From: JACVRW01 sp963837445
GTDB taxonomy: Bacteria; Actinomycetota; Thermoleophilia; Solirubrobacterales; Thermoleophilaceae
Assembly: GCA_963837445.1 (NCBI GenBank)
Contig: CAWINK010000001.1
Location: 62,001 to 126,000, forward strand
DNA: 64,000 bases
Direction of reading: 5' to 3'
Numbering within the stretch: position 1 is the first letter of the stretch; the number at the start of each line of letters is the position of its first letter. This document shows positions 16,271 to 25,298 of the stretch, piece after piece. The notes beneath the pieces are model-generated. The model saw nothing but the letters and a program-made list of their open reading frames with translations. It made no database searches and was not told the DNA's origin. A program made the position numbers and the translations under genes.

Positions 16271-18337
16271 TTGGCTGTAGCTACCGGCAGGGTCAGGGCC
16301 CCGGCGTTCGCGGCACCATCCGCCCGCTGGCGCAGCCGGCCCGCACAGGTCGGCGCGATCGTGGTCGGCATGATCGTCGCCTACTTCCTGCTGAAGGGCG
16401 ATTACCCCTGGCCCGCCTCGCTCACCTGGTCTGAGCTGCCCAGGGAGATAGACAAGGCGCAGGACTGGCTGCTCGAACAGCGCACCGCCACGGACCCGAA
16501 CATCTTCTTCGCGATCCTCGACGGCTTCCGGGCCCTTGCGGACTGGCTCGTGACAGCGCTGCTCAATTTCCTCGAGTGGCTCACCTGGGTCGGCACGATC
16601 GCCGCCGGCACCCTGTTCGTGTGGCGCTTCGGCGGCTGGCGAGCTGGACTGATCGTGTTGGGCGCCTTCGCGTCGTTCGCACTCATGGGCCTGTGGGAGG
16701 AGAGCATCCAGACGCTCGCGCTGATGACGGCTGCGGTGCTGCTCTCACTGGCGATCGGGGTCCCAATCGGCGTCTACGCCGGGCGCAACGACCGCTTCCT
16801 CAAGGCGATCACGCCGGGGTTGGACGCCATGCAGATCGTTCCCGCCTTTGCGTACCTGATGCCGATCGTGATCCTGTTCTCGGTCGGGCCGGCCGCGGCG
16901 GTGATCTGCACGCTGATCTACGCGATCCCGCCGGCCGTGCGCATCACCGCGCTCGGCGTGCGGGGCGTGACCGCGGAGTCGGTTGAGGCATCCAAGGCCT
17001 TCGGCGCCACGCCCACCCAGACCCTCCTCAAGGTCCAGCTCCCGCTCGCACGCCGGCAGATGCTGCTGGCTGTGAACCAGACGATCATGTTCGCGCTCTC
17101 ACTTGTGGTCATCGCCGGCCTGATCGGCGGCAGGGGCCTCGGTGACGTGGTCACGAACGGCCTCTACTCGAACGCGGCGCTCGCGTTGCTCGCCGGCATC
17201 GCGATCGTGATCATGGCCATCGCGCTCGACCGCGCCACTCAGGCGATCGCCGAGCGCACCGATCCGGCGCGCCGCCAGCTCACGGACGAGGGCCGCAAGC
17301 GGGCCCGCATCGTCACGCTCGCCACATTCGGCGGCATCGCGGCGATCGTCCTCGTGGCGCGCGCGCTCGGAGCGGACGCGGTCTACCCGGACGAGTTCGA
17401 GACGTCGACCTCGATCTACCAGGCCAACATCCAGGACACGATCCTCGGCTGGATCCAGTCCTGCCTCGACTACGTGCAGGACCCGGACTCGCTGGTCTTC
17501 CAGATCACCGAGCCAATCGGCAACTTCATCTTGACGAACTTCCTCGAGCCGCTCCGCCTGTTGCTGGTGGAGTCGCCGTGGTTCGTGACGCTCGGCGGCC
17601 TCACGCTGATCGCGTTCGTGCTCAGCGGCATGCGCCCGGCCATCACGGCCCTCCTGATGCTCGCCGCCATCGGCGTCATGGGCGTGTGGGACCCGGGCAT
17701 GGACACCGCCTCTCAGGTGCTCGTGGCCACCGCCATCGCCGTGGTGATCGGAGTGGCCATCGGGATCTGGGCGGCGGAGAGCGAGCGCGTGGAGAAGCTG
17801 TTGCGGCCACTCCTCGACACGCTTCAAACGCTCCCCCAGCTCGTCTACATCATCCCGTTCATCTACCTGATGCCGGTATCACGCGTACCGGGCGTGATCG
17901 CGTCCGTGCTCTACGCGATCCCCGTGATCATCCGGCTCGTGACGGCGGGACTGCGAAGCGTGCCGCCGGCCGCCGTGGAGGCCGCGCAGGCCTTCGGCGC
18001 ATCACGGATGCAGGTGCTGGCGAAGGTGAAGGTCCCGCTCGCCCGCGAGAGCATCATGCTCGGCGTAAACCAGGGCATCATCATGGTCCTGGCCGTCGTC
18101 GTGATCGGAGGACTCGTGGGCTCCGGTGCCCTCGGCGACATGGTCGCGCGCGGGCTGCAGCGCAACGAGTTCGGCGAGGGCGTCATTGCTTCGCTCGCGA
18201 TCCTCGCACTCGGCATCGCGCTCGATCGAGTGACACAGGGGCAGCGGGTGGCCACCGTCGAGCGCTCCAGCGGAGGACCGCTGTTCGGTTTGGGCAGGAA
18301 AAGACGACAAGTGCAACCAGGAGGAGGGGCAGTTTGA
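16271..18337 (+). CDS. proW: Glycine betaine ABC transporter permease, two fused permease domains
   Basis: A 688-residue integral membrane protein holding two consecutive BPD_transp_1 domains, each with the EAA-type coupling motif (VEASKAFGATPTQTLLKVQL near 239; VEAAQAFGASRMQVLAKVKV near 569) and closing helices with IAGLIGGRGLGDVV and IGGLVGSGALGDMV. Most relatives have a single domain of about 300 residues and work as dimers, so this is a tandem fusion. TTG start 2 nt after the ATPase stop; the stop overlaps the next ATG (TGATG). Confidence 0.9.
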   Translation: MAVATGRVRAPAFAAPSARWRSRPAQVGAIVVGMIVAYFLLKGDYPWPASLTWSELPREIDKAQDWLLEQRTATDPNIFFAILDGFRALADWLVTALLNFLEWLTWVGTIAAGTLFVWRFGGWRAGLIVLGAFASFALMGLWEESIQTLALMTAAVLLSLAIGVPIGVYAGRNDRFLKAITPGLDAMQIVPAFAYLMPIVILFSVGPAAAVICTLIYAIPPAVRITALGVRGVTAESVEASKAFGATPTQTLLKVQLPLARRQMLLAVNQTIMFALSLVVIAGLIGGRGLGDVVTNGLYSNAALALLAGIAIVIMAIALDRATQAIAERTDPARRQLTDEGRKRARIVTLATFGGIAAIVLVARALGADAVYPDEFETSTSIYQANIQDTILGWIQSCLDYVQDPDSLVFQITEPIGNFILTNFLEPLRLLLVESPWFVTLGGLTLIAFVLSGMRPAITALLMLAAIGVMGVWDPGMDTASQVLVATAIAVVIGVAIGIWAAESERVEKLLRPLLDTLQTLPQLVYIIPFIYLMPVSRVPGVIASVLYAIPVIIRLVTAGLRSVPPAAVEAAQAFGASRMQVLAKVKVPLARESIMLGVNQGIIMVLAVVVIGGLVGSGALGDMVARGLQRNEFGEGVIASLAILALGIALDRVTQGQRVATVERSSGGPLFGLGRKRRQVQPGGGAV

Positions 18338-19356
18338 TGACGGACCCGAGATGGCGCAGTAAGCGCATGTGGGCGGTCGTGATGGCGCTTGTACTGGCGC
18401 TGTCCGTGGCAGCCTGCGGCGAGGAGAAGGACGAGTCGTCTGGCGACGGTGGAAGCGGCAGCGCCTCCTCCGGCAAGGACTGTGGAAAGGTCGTGCTGAA
18501 CGAGCAGGCGTGGGCCGGATCGACGGCCAACACCTACATCGCCAAGGCCGTGCTCGAGGACGAGCTCGGCTGTGAGGTGGAGATCACGAAGGTCGCCGAG
18601 ATCCCCGTCTTCCAGGCGATGGCCGACGGCAAGGTGGATGCCGTGCTCGAGGACTGGCAGCACACGGACGAGTACGCGCAGTACATCGACAAGGGCGGCA
18701 AGGTGGTCCAGGGCGGACCGCTCGGAGTCGAGGGCCACATTGGCTGGTTCATCCCGAAGTACCTGATGGACGCCAACCCGGAGTTCGAGACCTGGGAGGG
18801 CCTCAAGGGCAAGGAGGACATGTTCAAGACCGCCGAGTCCGGCGATGCTGGCATGTTCCTCGGTGGCGACCCGTCCTACGTCCAGAAGGACAAGGAGCTG
18901 ATCAAGGCGCTCGGGCTGAACTTCAAGCACGTGACAGCCGGCGCGGAGCCGGCCCAGGTTGCGCGCTGGAGCCAGCTGTACAAGCAGGAGGAGCCGGTCA
19001 TCTTCTACTGGTACACGCCGCAGTACCTCAACCAGGAGTACGACCTGGCCGAGGTGAAGCTGCCTCCGCGTGAGGAGGGCACCGACTGCAAGGACGACGC
19101 CAAGGAGGGTGGCGACCCCGAGCAGTACAACTGCGAGTACGACATCACGGTGATCAACAAGCTGTTCTCGAAGAAGTTCGCGGACAGCGGCTCACCGGCG
19201 TACGACGTGTTGAAGAAGATGACGCTGACCAACGAGGATCAGGAGCTCGTCGCGAAGGCGATCGCCGGCGACAAGCAGGATCCCGAGGAGGCCGGCACCG
19301 AGTGGGTGGCGGACAACGAGGACAAGGTTGCCGCCTGGCTTCCGGTAGGTAGGTAG
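18337..19356 (+). CDS. Glycine betaine-binding lipoprotein (OpuAC type)
   Basis: A 339-residue extracellular solute-binding protein. Seen: signal peptide with lipobox LSVAAC (Cys near residue 28), a Ser/Gly linker, then the OpuAC fold starting VVLNEQAWAGSTANTYIAK, DAVLEDWQHTDEYAQYI, GVEGHIGWFIPKYLM, and YWYTPQYLNQEYDLAEVKLP near 225; the Trp/Tyr residues are of the kind that cage quaternary ammonium ligands. AGGAGGAGGGG lies upstream of the ATG. A strong terminator hairpin follows at 19373-19402. Confidence 0.92.
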   Translation: MTDPRWRSKRMWAVVMALVLALSVAACGEEKDESSGDGGSGSASSGKDCGKVVLNEQAWAGSTANTYIAKAVLEDELGCEVEITKVAEIPVFQAMADGKVDAVLEDWQHTDEYAQYIDKGGKVVQGGPLGVEGHIGWFIPKYLMDANPEFETWEGLKGKEDMFKTAESGDAGMFLGGDPSYVQKDKELIKALGLNFKHVTAGAEPAQVARWSQLYKQEEPVIFYWYTPQYLNQEYDLAEVKLPPREEGTDCKDDAKEGGDPEQYNCEYDITVINKLFSKKFADSGSPAYDVLKKMTLTNEDQELVAKAIAGDKQDPEEAGTEWVADNEDKVAAWLPVGR

Positions 19357-19372
19357 TCACACCCGTCGTTTC

Positions 19373-19402
19373 GAGGAGCCCCGTCGCGAGGCGGGGCTCC
19401 TC
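19373..19402 (+). terminator. Hairpin terminator after the betaine ABC operon
   Basis: Perfect 11-bp stem GAGGAGCCCCG / CGGGGCTCCTC with an 8-nt loop, 17 nt after the binding-protein stop, followed by TTGCGTTTG. Confidence 0.85.
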
Positions 19403-19410
19403 TTGCGTTT

Positions 19411-19460
19411 GTGGCGGGCGGGGCCGTGCCGCATCGTGGCGGGCGGGGCCGTGCCGCATC
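19411..19460. repeat. Perfect 25-bp tandem duplication in the 19.4-19.6 kb gap
   Basis: GTGGCGGGCGGGGCCGTGCC followed by GCATC occurs twice head to tail (19411-19435, 19436-19460). The surrounding stretch 19403-19608 has no convincing gene in any frame. Confidence 0.75.
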
Positions 19461-19608
19461 CCTTTCCGCAGACCTGGTCGCTCGCTTCGCTCGGCTCCTT
19501 CGCTCGCCGCAAGCGGCTCGCTCTGGCACGGTCTGCGTCCAGGGATGCCGCACGGCGCCGCCCGACGGGCCGCCCTCGACCCGCTTGCCGGCGCGCAAGG
19601 GGCCGGAG

Positions 19609-19824
19609 CTAGCGCGCGACGGTGCGGCGGAAGATGAGCAGGCAGACCACGGCCACGATCGCCGCGAGGAACGGGATGCCGAACCCCATCACGCCCACGA
19701 TCGCGAGGATGAAGCCCACGACGGCGATCACGCCGGCCGTGCTGCCCACGAGCACGAGCTGGTAGGCGCGCCGCTCGCGGCCGCGCCGGGAGGGCGGTCC
19801 GCCGGATGATGGTGAGAGTCCCAT
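19609..19824 (-). CDS. Small two-helix membrane protein
   Basis: A 71-residue protein: a short Arg-rich cytoplasmic N-terminus, then two hydrophobic helices (LVLVGSTAGVIAVVGFILAI, about 23-42, and a second from about 47 to 63) and a C-terminal RRTVAR. No recognised family. It precedes no obvious partner and is separated by 15 nt from the cupin gene on the same strand, so the two may be co-transcribed. Confidence 0.55.
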   Translation of the reverse strand: MGLSPSSGGPPSRRGRERRAYQLVLVGSTAGVIAVVGFILAIVGVMGFGIPFLAAIVAVVCLLIFRRTVAR

Positions 19825-19839
19825 TGGCCGGAACCGTAC

Positions 19840-20190
19840 TCACTCGCCGAGCAGGCGGCGGTCGAAGCCCGCGGGCGCGTGGATGTTGAGCACGCGCGTG
19901 GGCGTGTCGAGCGGGTTCCGGAAGGTGTGGTTCACGCCCGGCGGCACCAGGACGAAGGTGCCCTCGGGCGCCGCCACCTCGCCCTCGTCGAGCAGGAACG
20001 CGAGCTCGCCGTCGAGGATGTAGAAGGCGTCGTCCTCGTCGGCGTGCACGTGCGTCTCCGGGCCGTGCGCGCCCGCCGCCATCGTGATCACGCTCACGTT
20101 GAAGCGCGGCGAGTGCTCGCTCAGCGAGAGGAACTCGACGTTGCTGAGGCGGACGCCCTCGCCCGGCGGGATGACGATGGCGCGGCGCAT
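19840..20190 (-). CDS. Cupin-domain protein
   Basis: A 116-residue single-domain cupin. Seen: motif 1 ETHVHADEDDAFYILDGELA (metal ligands His, His, Asp/Glu; about 45-64) and motif 2 PPGVNHTFRNPLD (about 83-95). It is likely a metal-binding enzyme or ligand sensor; the substrate is not evident from neighbours. Confidence 0.8.
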   Translation of the reverse strand: MRRAIVIPPGEGVRLSNVEFLSLSEHSPRFNVSVITMAAGAHGPETHVHADEDDAFYILDGELAFLLDEGEVAAPEGTFVLVPPGVNHTFRNPLDTPTRVLNIHAPAGFDRRLLGE

Positions 20191-20280
20191 CCGTCAGGAA
20201 AGCATCAAGGCTCGCGGGTCGACCGTCAAGAACGCGTCAGGATTCACGGACGCGCCGGCGTTCACGAGTAGAACCGGCTC

Positions 20281-22188
20281 GTGGCCTCAAACGCCGGCGT
20301 GTCGCGCCTTCTGGTCGGCAAGCCGCTTCGCACCGATCGCCTCGGCGAGACGCTCCTGCCGAAGCGGCTCGCCCTACCCGTCTTCTGCTCGGACCCGCTT
20401 TCGTCGGTGGCGTATGCCACCGAGCAGATCGTGCTGGTCCTCTGCCTCGGTGGCCTCGCGCTGCTCCACCTCACGCCGTGGGTGGCCGCGGCGGTGGTGG
20501 TGCTGCTCATCGTCGTCGTGGCCTCCTACCGCCAGACCTGTCACGCCTATCCGAACGGCGGCGGCGCCTACGCGGTCAGCCGGGACAATCTCGGTGAGGA
20601 CGCGTCGCTGGTGGCGGCCACCAGCCTGCTGATCGACTACGTCCTCACCGTCGCGGTGTCGGTAGTTGCCGGCGTGGCGGCGATCACGAGCGCGGTTCCG
20701 GAGCTCGCACCTCACGCCGTGGCTCTCTCGATCGGCTTCGTGGTGCTGCTCACGTCCGTGAACCTGCGCGGTGTCAGGGAATCCGGCCGCGCCTTCGCGA
20801 TTCCCACCTACGGGTTCGTGCTGGCGATCTACGCGATGCTCCTCGTGGCGTTCCTGAAGATCGGCTTCGGCGACGGGATCACGGCGGAGAGCGCGAAGTA
20901 CGAGCTCCACCAGGTCGCCGACACCGGTGGGCTCTTGACCGTGTTCCTCGTGCTGCGCGCATTCGCATCGGGCTGCACGGCGCTCACCGGCGTGGAGGCG
21001 GTTTCCAACGGGGTGCCGGGCTTCGAGGAGCCGAAGAGCCGCAACGCCGCGACCACCCTCCTGCTGATGGGTGTGCTCGCCACCACCATGTTCGCCGGCA
21101 TCACGGCGCTCGCGGTTGCGGCTGACGTCCACATGGCTGAGGACACCGCGGCGCTGGTCGGATTCCCCGAGGGCGAGGCGCAGCGCACCGCGCTAAGCCA
21201 GATCGCCCTCGCGACCTTCGGCGATGGGGCGATGTTCCTCGTGCTCCAGGGCTTCACCGCCGCAATCCTGGTGCTCGCGGCCAACACGGCGTTCAACGGG
21301 TTCCCCGTCCTCTCGTCGCTCCTCGGCAAGCACGGCTACCTGCCTCGCCAGCTCGCCCACCGCGGCGACCGCCTGGTCTTCTCGAACGGCATTCTCGTGC
21401 TGGCAGGCCTCTCGGCTGCGCTGATCGTGGCCTTCAACGCGGAGGTCACCCGTCTGATCCAGCTCTACATCCTCGGCGTGTTCCTGTCCTTCACACTGAG
21501 CCAGGCCGGGATGGTCCGGCACTGGGCACGTGAGCTCCGCGGCCAATCCGGAGGCAACCGCCGCGCGCTCCGCCGCAAGCAGCTCCTGAATGGCACCGGT
21601 GCGGCCATAACCGGGCTCGTGTTCGTGATTGTCCTGGTCACGAAATTCGCCGCGGGTGCGTGGATCGTCGTGCTCGCTGCGCCTTTGATCTTCCTGGTGA
21701 TGAAGGCGGTCGCGACCCACTACCGGCACGTGAGCGACGAGCTTCGTCCCACCCCGTCGGGCGTCGCGCTACCCGGCCAGGTTCACGCCGTGGTACTGGT
21801 GTCGAACCTGCTTGCCCCCACGCTGCGGGCGCTTGCCTTCGCCCAGGCCACGGCGCCCTCCAGCATCCGCGCGGTGTTCGTGGCCGTCGAGGGCGCGGAC
21901 GAGCCCCTGCCGGTCGAGTGGCACGAGCGCGGAGTGCCGGTGCCGCTCGTGGTCATCGAGTCCCCCTACCGCGAGACGGTCCGGCCCGTACAGCTCTTTG
22001 TCCGTCAACTGCGCCGCGACTATCCAGGCGACGTCATCTCGATCATCATCCCGGAGTACGTAGTGGATCACTGGTGGCAGAACCTGCTTCACAACCAGAC
22101 AGCGCTACGTCTCAAGGCGCGCCTGCTCTTTGAGCCATGGGTCACAGTCACGAGCGTGCCATGGGTGATCGGAACCCCGGAGCAATGA
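20281..22188 (+). CDS. KimA-like APC-superfamily transporter, probable potassium importer
   Basis: A 635-residue membrane protein with about 12 helices and a soluble C-terminal domain of about 150 residues. Seen: LPVFCSDPLSSVAYATEQIV near residue 32 (hallmark N-terminal helix of the KimA/YdaO group), NGGGAYAVSRDNLG near 87, GVEAVSNGVPGFEEPKSRNA near 237, AANTAFNGFPVLSSLLG near 333. KimA proteins take up K+ and are controlled by c-di-AMP in Firmicutes. The immediately downstream KdpD/KdpE-like genes (stop/start overlap ATGA) support a potassium role here. Substrate is inferred from family and context. Confidence 0.82.
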   Translation: MASNAGVSRLLVGKPLRTDRLGETLLPKRLALPVFCSDPLSSVAYATEQIVLVLCLGGLALLHLTPWVAAAVVVLLIVVVASYRQTCHAYPNGGGAYAVSRDNLGEDASLVAATSLLIDYVLTVAVSVVAGVAAITSAVPELAPHAVALSIGFVVLLTSVNLRGVRESGRAFAIPTYGFVLAIYAMLLVAFLKIGFGDGITAESAKYELHQVADTGGLLTVFLVLRAFASGCTALTGVEAVSNGVPGFEEPKSRNAATTLLLMGVLATTMFAGITALAVAADVHMAEDTAALVGFPEGEAQRTALSQIALATFGDGAMFLVLQGFTAAILVLAANTAFNGFPVLSSLLGKHGYLPRQLAHRGDRLVFSNGILVLAGLSAALIVAFNAEVTRLIQLYILGVFLSFTLSQAGMVRHWARELRGQSGGNRRALRRKQLLNGTGAAITGLVFVIVLVTKFAAGAWIVVLAAPLIFLVMKAVATHYRHVSDELRPTPSGVALPGQVHAVVLVSNLLAPTLRALAFAQATAPSSIRAVFVAVEGADEPLPVEWHERGVPVPLVVIESPYRETVRPVQLFVRQLRRDYPGDVISIIIPEYVVDHWWQNLLHNQTALRLKARLLFEPWVTVTSVPWVIGTPEQ

Positions 22189-23652
22189 CCACCACCGAGA
22201 ACATCAGCTACGTGCGCGCCGATGATCTGCTCGCGGACCCGGTGAGGCCGCCGCGCACCCCACTCGGCGGACTTAGCCGTCGGCGACGAGCAGCCGGCGC
22301 GATCGTCGCGCTGCTCGGCCTGCCACTCCTGACCCTGGTCCTGGACAGCATGCGGCGACACCTTGTCGCTCGAGGGTCAGGTGCTCCTCTACCTGCTGGC
22401 CGTGGTCGGCATCGCCGTGATCGCCGGAATGGCGGTTGCCGTTTCGGCCGCGATCGCAGCGGTCTTCCTGATCAACTATTTCTTCGTCAAGCCGGTGCAC
22501 ACGCTGGAGGTGGCCCAGGGTGAGCAGGCTCTGGCTCTCCTGGTCTTCCTAATCGTGGCGGTGGTCGTGAGCTGGGGGGTGGAGACGGCCGCCCGCCGGG
22601 GCCGTGCGGCGGAGCAGGCCACGCGCCAGGCGGAGACGCTGTCTGGGCTGGCCCGGAGCGACTTCGAGCAGAGCGACACGCTGCATCATGTGCTCGAGCG
22701 CGCCCGGGACACGTTCGGCATGGAGTCCGTCACGCTCAGCGCCCGTGAGCATCCCTCCGGCGCCTGGGTCGAGGTCGACAACGCTGGCTGGGCTCCTCGC
22801 GGTGAGGAGGCGGCGCTCCGTTTCGACGTGCCGATCGGCACGGACCTCAGGCTGGTCGGACGTGGCCCGGCGCTCTTCGCCGAGGACCAGCGGGTCCTGC
22901 ACGCCTTCGCCGCAGCGGCGCAGACGGCCTACGAGGGCCAGCGGCTCTCAGAGCGGGCCGGCGAGGCCCGTGAGCTCGCCGCGGCGGACCGTCAGCGGAC
23001 GGCGCTGCTCGCGGCGGTGGGGCACGACCTGCGCACGCCGCTGGCAGGCATCAAGGCGTCCGTCAGCACGCTGCGCCAGACGGACGTCGAGTGGTCGGAG
23101 GAGCAGCGCAACGATCTGCTCGCGGCGATCGAGGAGTCCGCGGACCGCCTCGACGTGGTCGTCGAGAACCTGCTGGACGCGAGCCGGCTCGAGGCCGGCG
23201 CGCTCAGCGTACAGACGGTGCCCGTGGCGCTCGACGAGGTGATCGGTGCCGCACTCCTGTCGGTGCCCGGGGCGCGCGGCACGGTGACCGTGGATGTGCC
23301 GGAGGACCTGCCGCTAGTCCAGGCCGACCCCGGGCTACTCGAGCGGGTCTTTGCGAACCTGCTCGAGAACGCGATCCGGCACGGTGGCGGAGGGCCGGTG
23401 GAGGTGACCGCGACGGCCGGCGAAATGGACGCCCGCGTGAAGGTGATCGACCATGGGCCGGGGGTGCCGGACTCGCAGCGCGAGCGCCTGTTCCAGCCGT
23501 TCCAGCGTCGGGAGGGCGGGTCGTCGCCGGGTGCCGGCCTGGGATTGAGCGTCGCGCGTGGCTTCACGGAGGCGATGGACGGCGTCCTGATCGCCGACGG
23601 GTCTGACGGAGGCGGCCTGACGATGCGGCTCCGACTCCCGCTCGCGCAATGA
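22185..23652 (+). CDS. KdpD-like sensor histidine kinase lacking the cytoplasmic sensor region (frameshifted)
   Basis: Two-component kinase related to the C-terminal half of KdpD. Seen: a short N-terminus from ATG 22185 with first helix AGAIVALLGLPLLTLVLDS, then after a one-base indel near 22364 helices LLYLLAVVGIAVIAGMAVA, FLINYFFVKPVHTLEVA and LLVFLIVAVVVSW, a GAF-like domain, and the catalytic core: AVGHDLRTPLAGIKASVSTL (H-box), NLLENAIRHGGG (N), VIDHGPGVP (G1), GAGLGLSVARGF (G2). The KdpD USP/KdpD sensory domains normally preceding the helices are absent. Start overlaps the transporter stop; stop overlaps the regulator start. Confidence 0.85.
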
Positions 23653-24327
23653 CGCACGTCCTCGTGGTGGACGACGAGCACGCGCTCCGCCAGGCGCTCA
23701 CGATCAACCTCAGAGCGCGAGACTACGAGGTGACAGCCGTGGGCGACGGCGCGGCCGCCCTGGCCGCGGCGGCGAGCCGTCCACCGGATGTCGTGATCCT
23801 CGACCTCGGCCTGCCCGGACATGGACGGCAACGATGTGATCGAGGGCCTCCGCGGCTGGAGCCAGGCGCCGATCATCGTGCTGTCCGCCCGGACCGGGCA
23901 GGGCGACAAGGTCGTGGCACTGGACGTAGGCGCGGACGACTACATCACGAAGCCGTTCGGCATGGATGAGCTGCTTGCGCGGCTGCGGGCGGCTCTGCGG
24001 CGTAGCGGCACCGACCCGGAGGCGCCCGTCGTCGAGACGGAGAGCTTCACGGTCGACCTCGCCGCCAAGCGGGCCTCCACGCCTTCAGGACCGGTCCGGC
24101 TCACACCGACGGAGTGGCATCTGCTCGAGGTGCTCATCCGGCACGAGGGGAAGCTCGTGCCCCGCCGCGATCTGCTGCAGGAGGTCTGGGGACCCGCCTA
24201 CGAGACCGAGACCAACTACCTGCGCGTATACATGGCGCAGCTGCGGCGAAAGCTCGAGGCCGATCCCGCCCGGCCCCGCCACCTGATCACGGAGCCCGGC
24301 ATGGGCTACCGCTTCACGCGCGATTAG
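23649..24327 (+). CDS. KdpE-like OmpR-family response regulator (frameshifted in receiver domain)
   Basis: Receiver plus winged-helix DNA-binding protein. Seen: LVVDDEHALRQAL (acidic pocket), VVILDLGLP with the phosphorylatable Asp near residue 51, then after a one-base G insertion near 23818 MDGNDVIEGLRGW, APIIVLSART, DYITKPFGMDELLARLRAAL, and OmpR-type effector LTPTEWHLLEVLIRHEGKLV and YLRVYMAQLRRKLE. As sequenced, the first 56 residues are in a different frame from the remaining 168. Co-transcribed with the kinase (ATGA overlap); likely controls the KimA-like gene. Confidence 0.88.
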
Positions 24328-24333
24328 GCGCCG

Positions 24334-24693
24334 CTAGTACGTAAGCGTCGAGTCGGCCCAGACGGCCAGCTCGACGAGCTTGGTCGGCGGTGCCATCTCG
24401 GCGCCGTCCACGATCGCGTCCGGCTCGAGCCCGCGAGCGTTGCTCGACAGGCCCGACAGGAAGATCGGGACCCCGGCGGACACGATCGCCTCCCAGTGCT
24501 CGCCGAAGCTGCCGGTGCCCACGCCATGAACGGTCGAGGCGGTGGCGGGGCGCGCGTACTGAACGCCGTCTCCCGCGATGAACACCTGGACGTCGTGCCC
24601 CTCTTCCGCCGCGGTGCGGGCCACGAGCAGCGCGAGCGCGCCGCGCGTGGGGTTCTCGGGGCCGGTTGCGAGATGAATCAGCAGCTTCGCCAT
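24334..24693 (-). CDS. DsrE-family protein
   Basis: A 119-residue DsrE/F-like fold: LIHLATGPENPTRGALALLV at the N-terminus, VQVFIAGDGV near 35, GVPIFLSGLSSNARGL near 74. These proteins bind sulfur or small ligands; a conserved Cys of the sulfur-relay DsrE type is not seen, so the role is unclear. Six nucleotides separate its start from the stop of the MarR gene, suggesting co-transcription. Confidence 0.8.
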   Translation of the reverse strand: MAKLLIHLATGPENPTRGALALLVARTAAEEGHDVQVFIAGDGVQYARPATASTVHGVGTGSFGEHWEAIVSAGVPIFLSGLSSNARGLEPDAIVDGAEMAPPTKLVELAVWADSTLTY

Positions 24694-24698
24694 GACCG

Positions 24699-25205
24699 TT
24701 ATGGACCGTCCTTTCCGAGCCCAGGGTGCACGCCGCCCAACTCCGTCTGGCTGGCCTGGAGCTTCTGAAGCAGATCTATCAGCTGCTCGCGCTCCTTGCG
24801 ATTAATTCCGGCGCATAGCCGGGTCTCATAGTCGATGGCGATCTTCGAAGCCCGCTCGAGCACACCGCGTCCCTTTCTCGTGAGGTGCAGTCCACGGACT
24901 CGCCGATCCTCCGGGTCGGGGCGGCGCTCTATGAAGCCGACATCCTCGAGCCGGTCCACCAGCGCCACCATCCGGCTCGGGGGCACGTCGAGGCGCTCGG
25001 CCAACGCCTGCTGCGACTGGCCCTCGGACGTCGCCACGAAGCGCATCAGCAGGAACTGCCGGGGGTCGATTCCCGCCGGCGCGAGCGCTTCCACGAAGCC
25101 CTTCGAGGAGAAGAAACCGAGCTGCGATATCAGGAAACCCACGCTTCGCGGCGCCCTGTCGGGCACGGGAGGCTCAACGCGGAGCTCCTCCTCTTCCTCA
25201 GCCAC
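24699..25205 (-). CDS. MarR-family transcriptional regulator
   Basis: A 168-residue winged-helix regulator: LRFVATSEG-like helix region (LLMRFVATSEGQSQQALAER near 57), recognition helix VPPSRMVALVDRLEDVGFIE, wing RRPDPEDRRVRGLHLTRKG, and long C-terminal dimerisation helices. The GTG at 25205 is chosen; a longer frame to 25280 would enter the divergent promoter. It faces the MMPL exporter gene across a 93-bp AT-richer spacer, the classic arrangement of a MarR repressor with an efflux pump. Confidence 0.85.
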   Translation of the reverse strand: MAEEEEELRVEPPVPDRAPRSVGFLISQLGFFSSKGFVEALAPAGIDPRQFLLMRFVATSEGQSQQALAERLDVPPSRMVALVDRLEDVGFIERRPDPEDRRVRGLHLTRKGRGVLERASKIAIDYETRLCAGINRKEREQLIDLLQKLQASQTELGGVHPGLGKDGP

Positions 25206-25298
25206 GATCGGAAGCTTACATCGAGAAGCTATTCCTGGTATAAACCTTTCTGTTTTGTAATGATCCCACCACGCAAGCAATCACGCCGGAGGTTGTAG
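25206..25298. promoter_or_regulatory. AT-rich divergent promoter region between marR and MMPL gene
   Basis: This 93-bp spacer contains the most AT-rich run in the area (25228-25260, with CCTGGTATAAACCTTTCTG) and TTACA/TGTAA half-sites at 25216 and 25256. It probably holds both promoters and the MarR binding site, but no perfect dyad is visible. GGAGG at 25290 is the MMPL ribosome binding site. Confidence 0.5.

Noticed and set aside
25124..25134. GCGATATCAGG as a further GntR operator
   Set aside because: It lacks the full TGATATATCA dyad and lies inside the MarR coding region.
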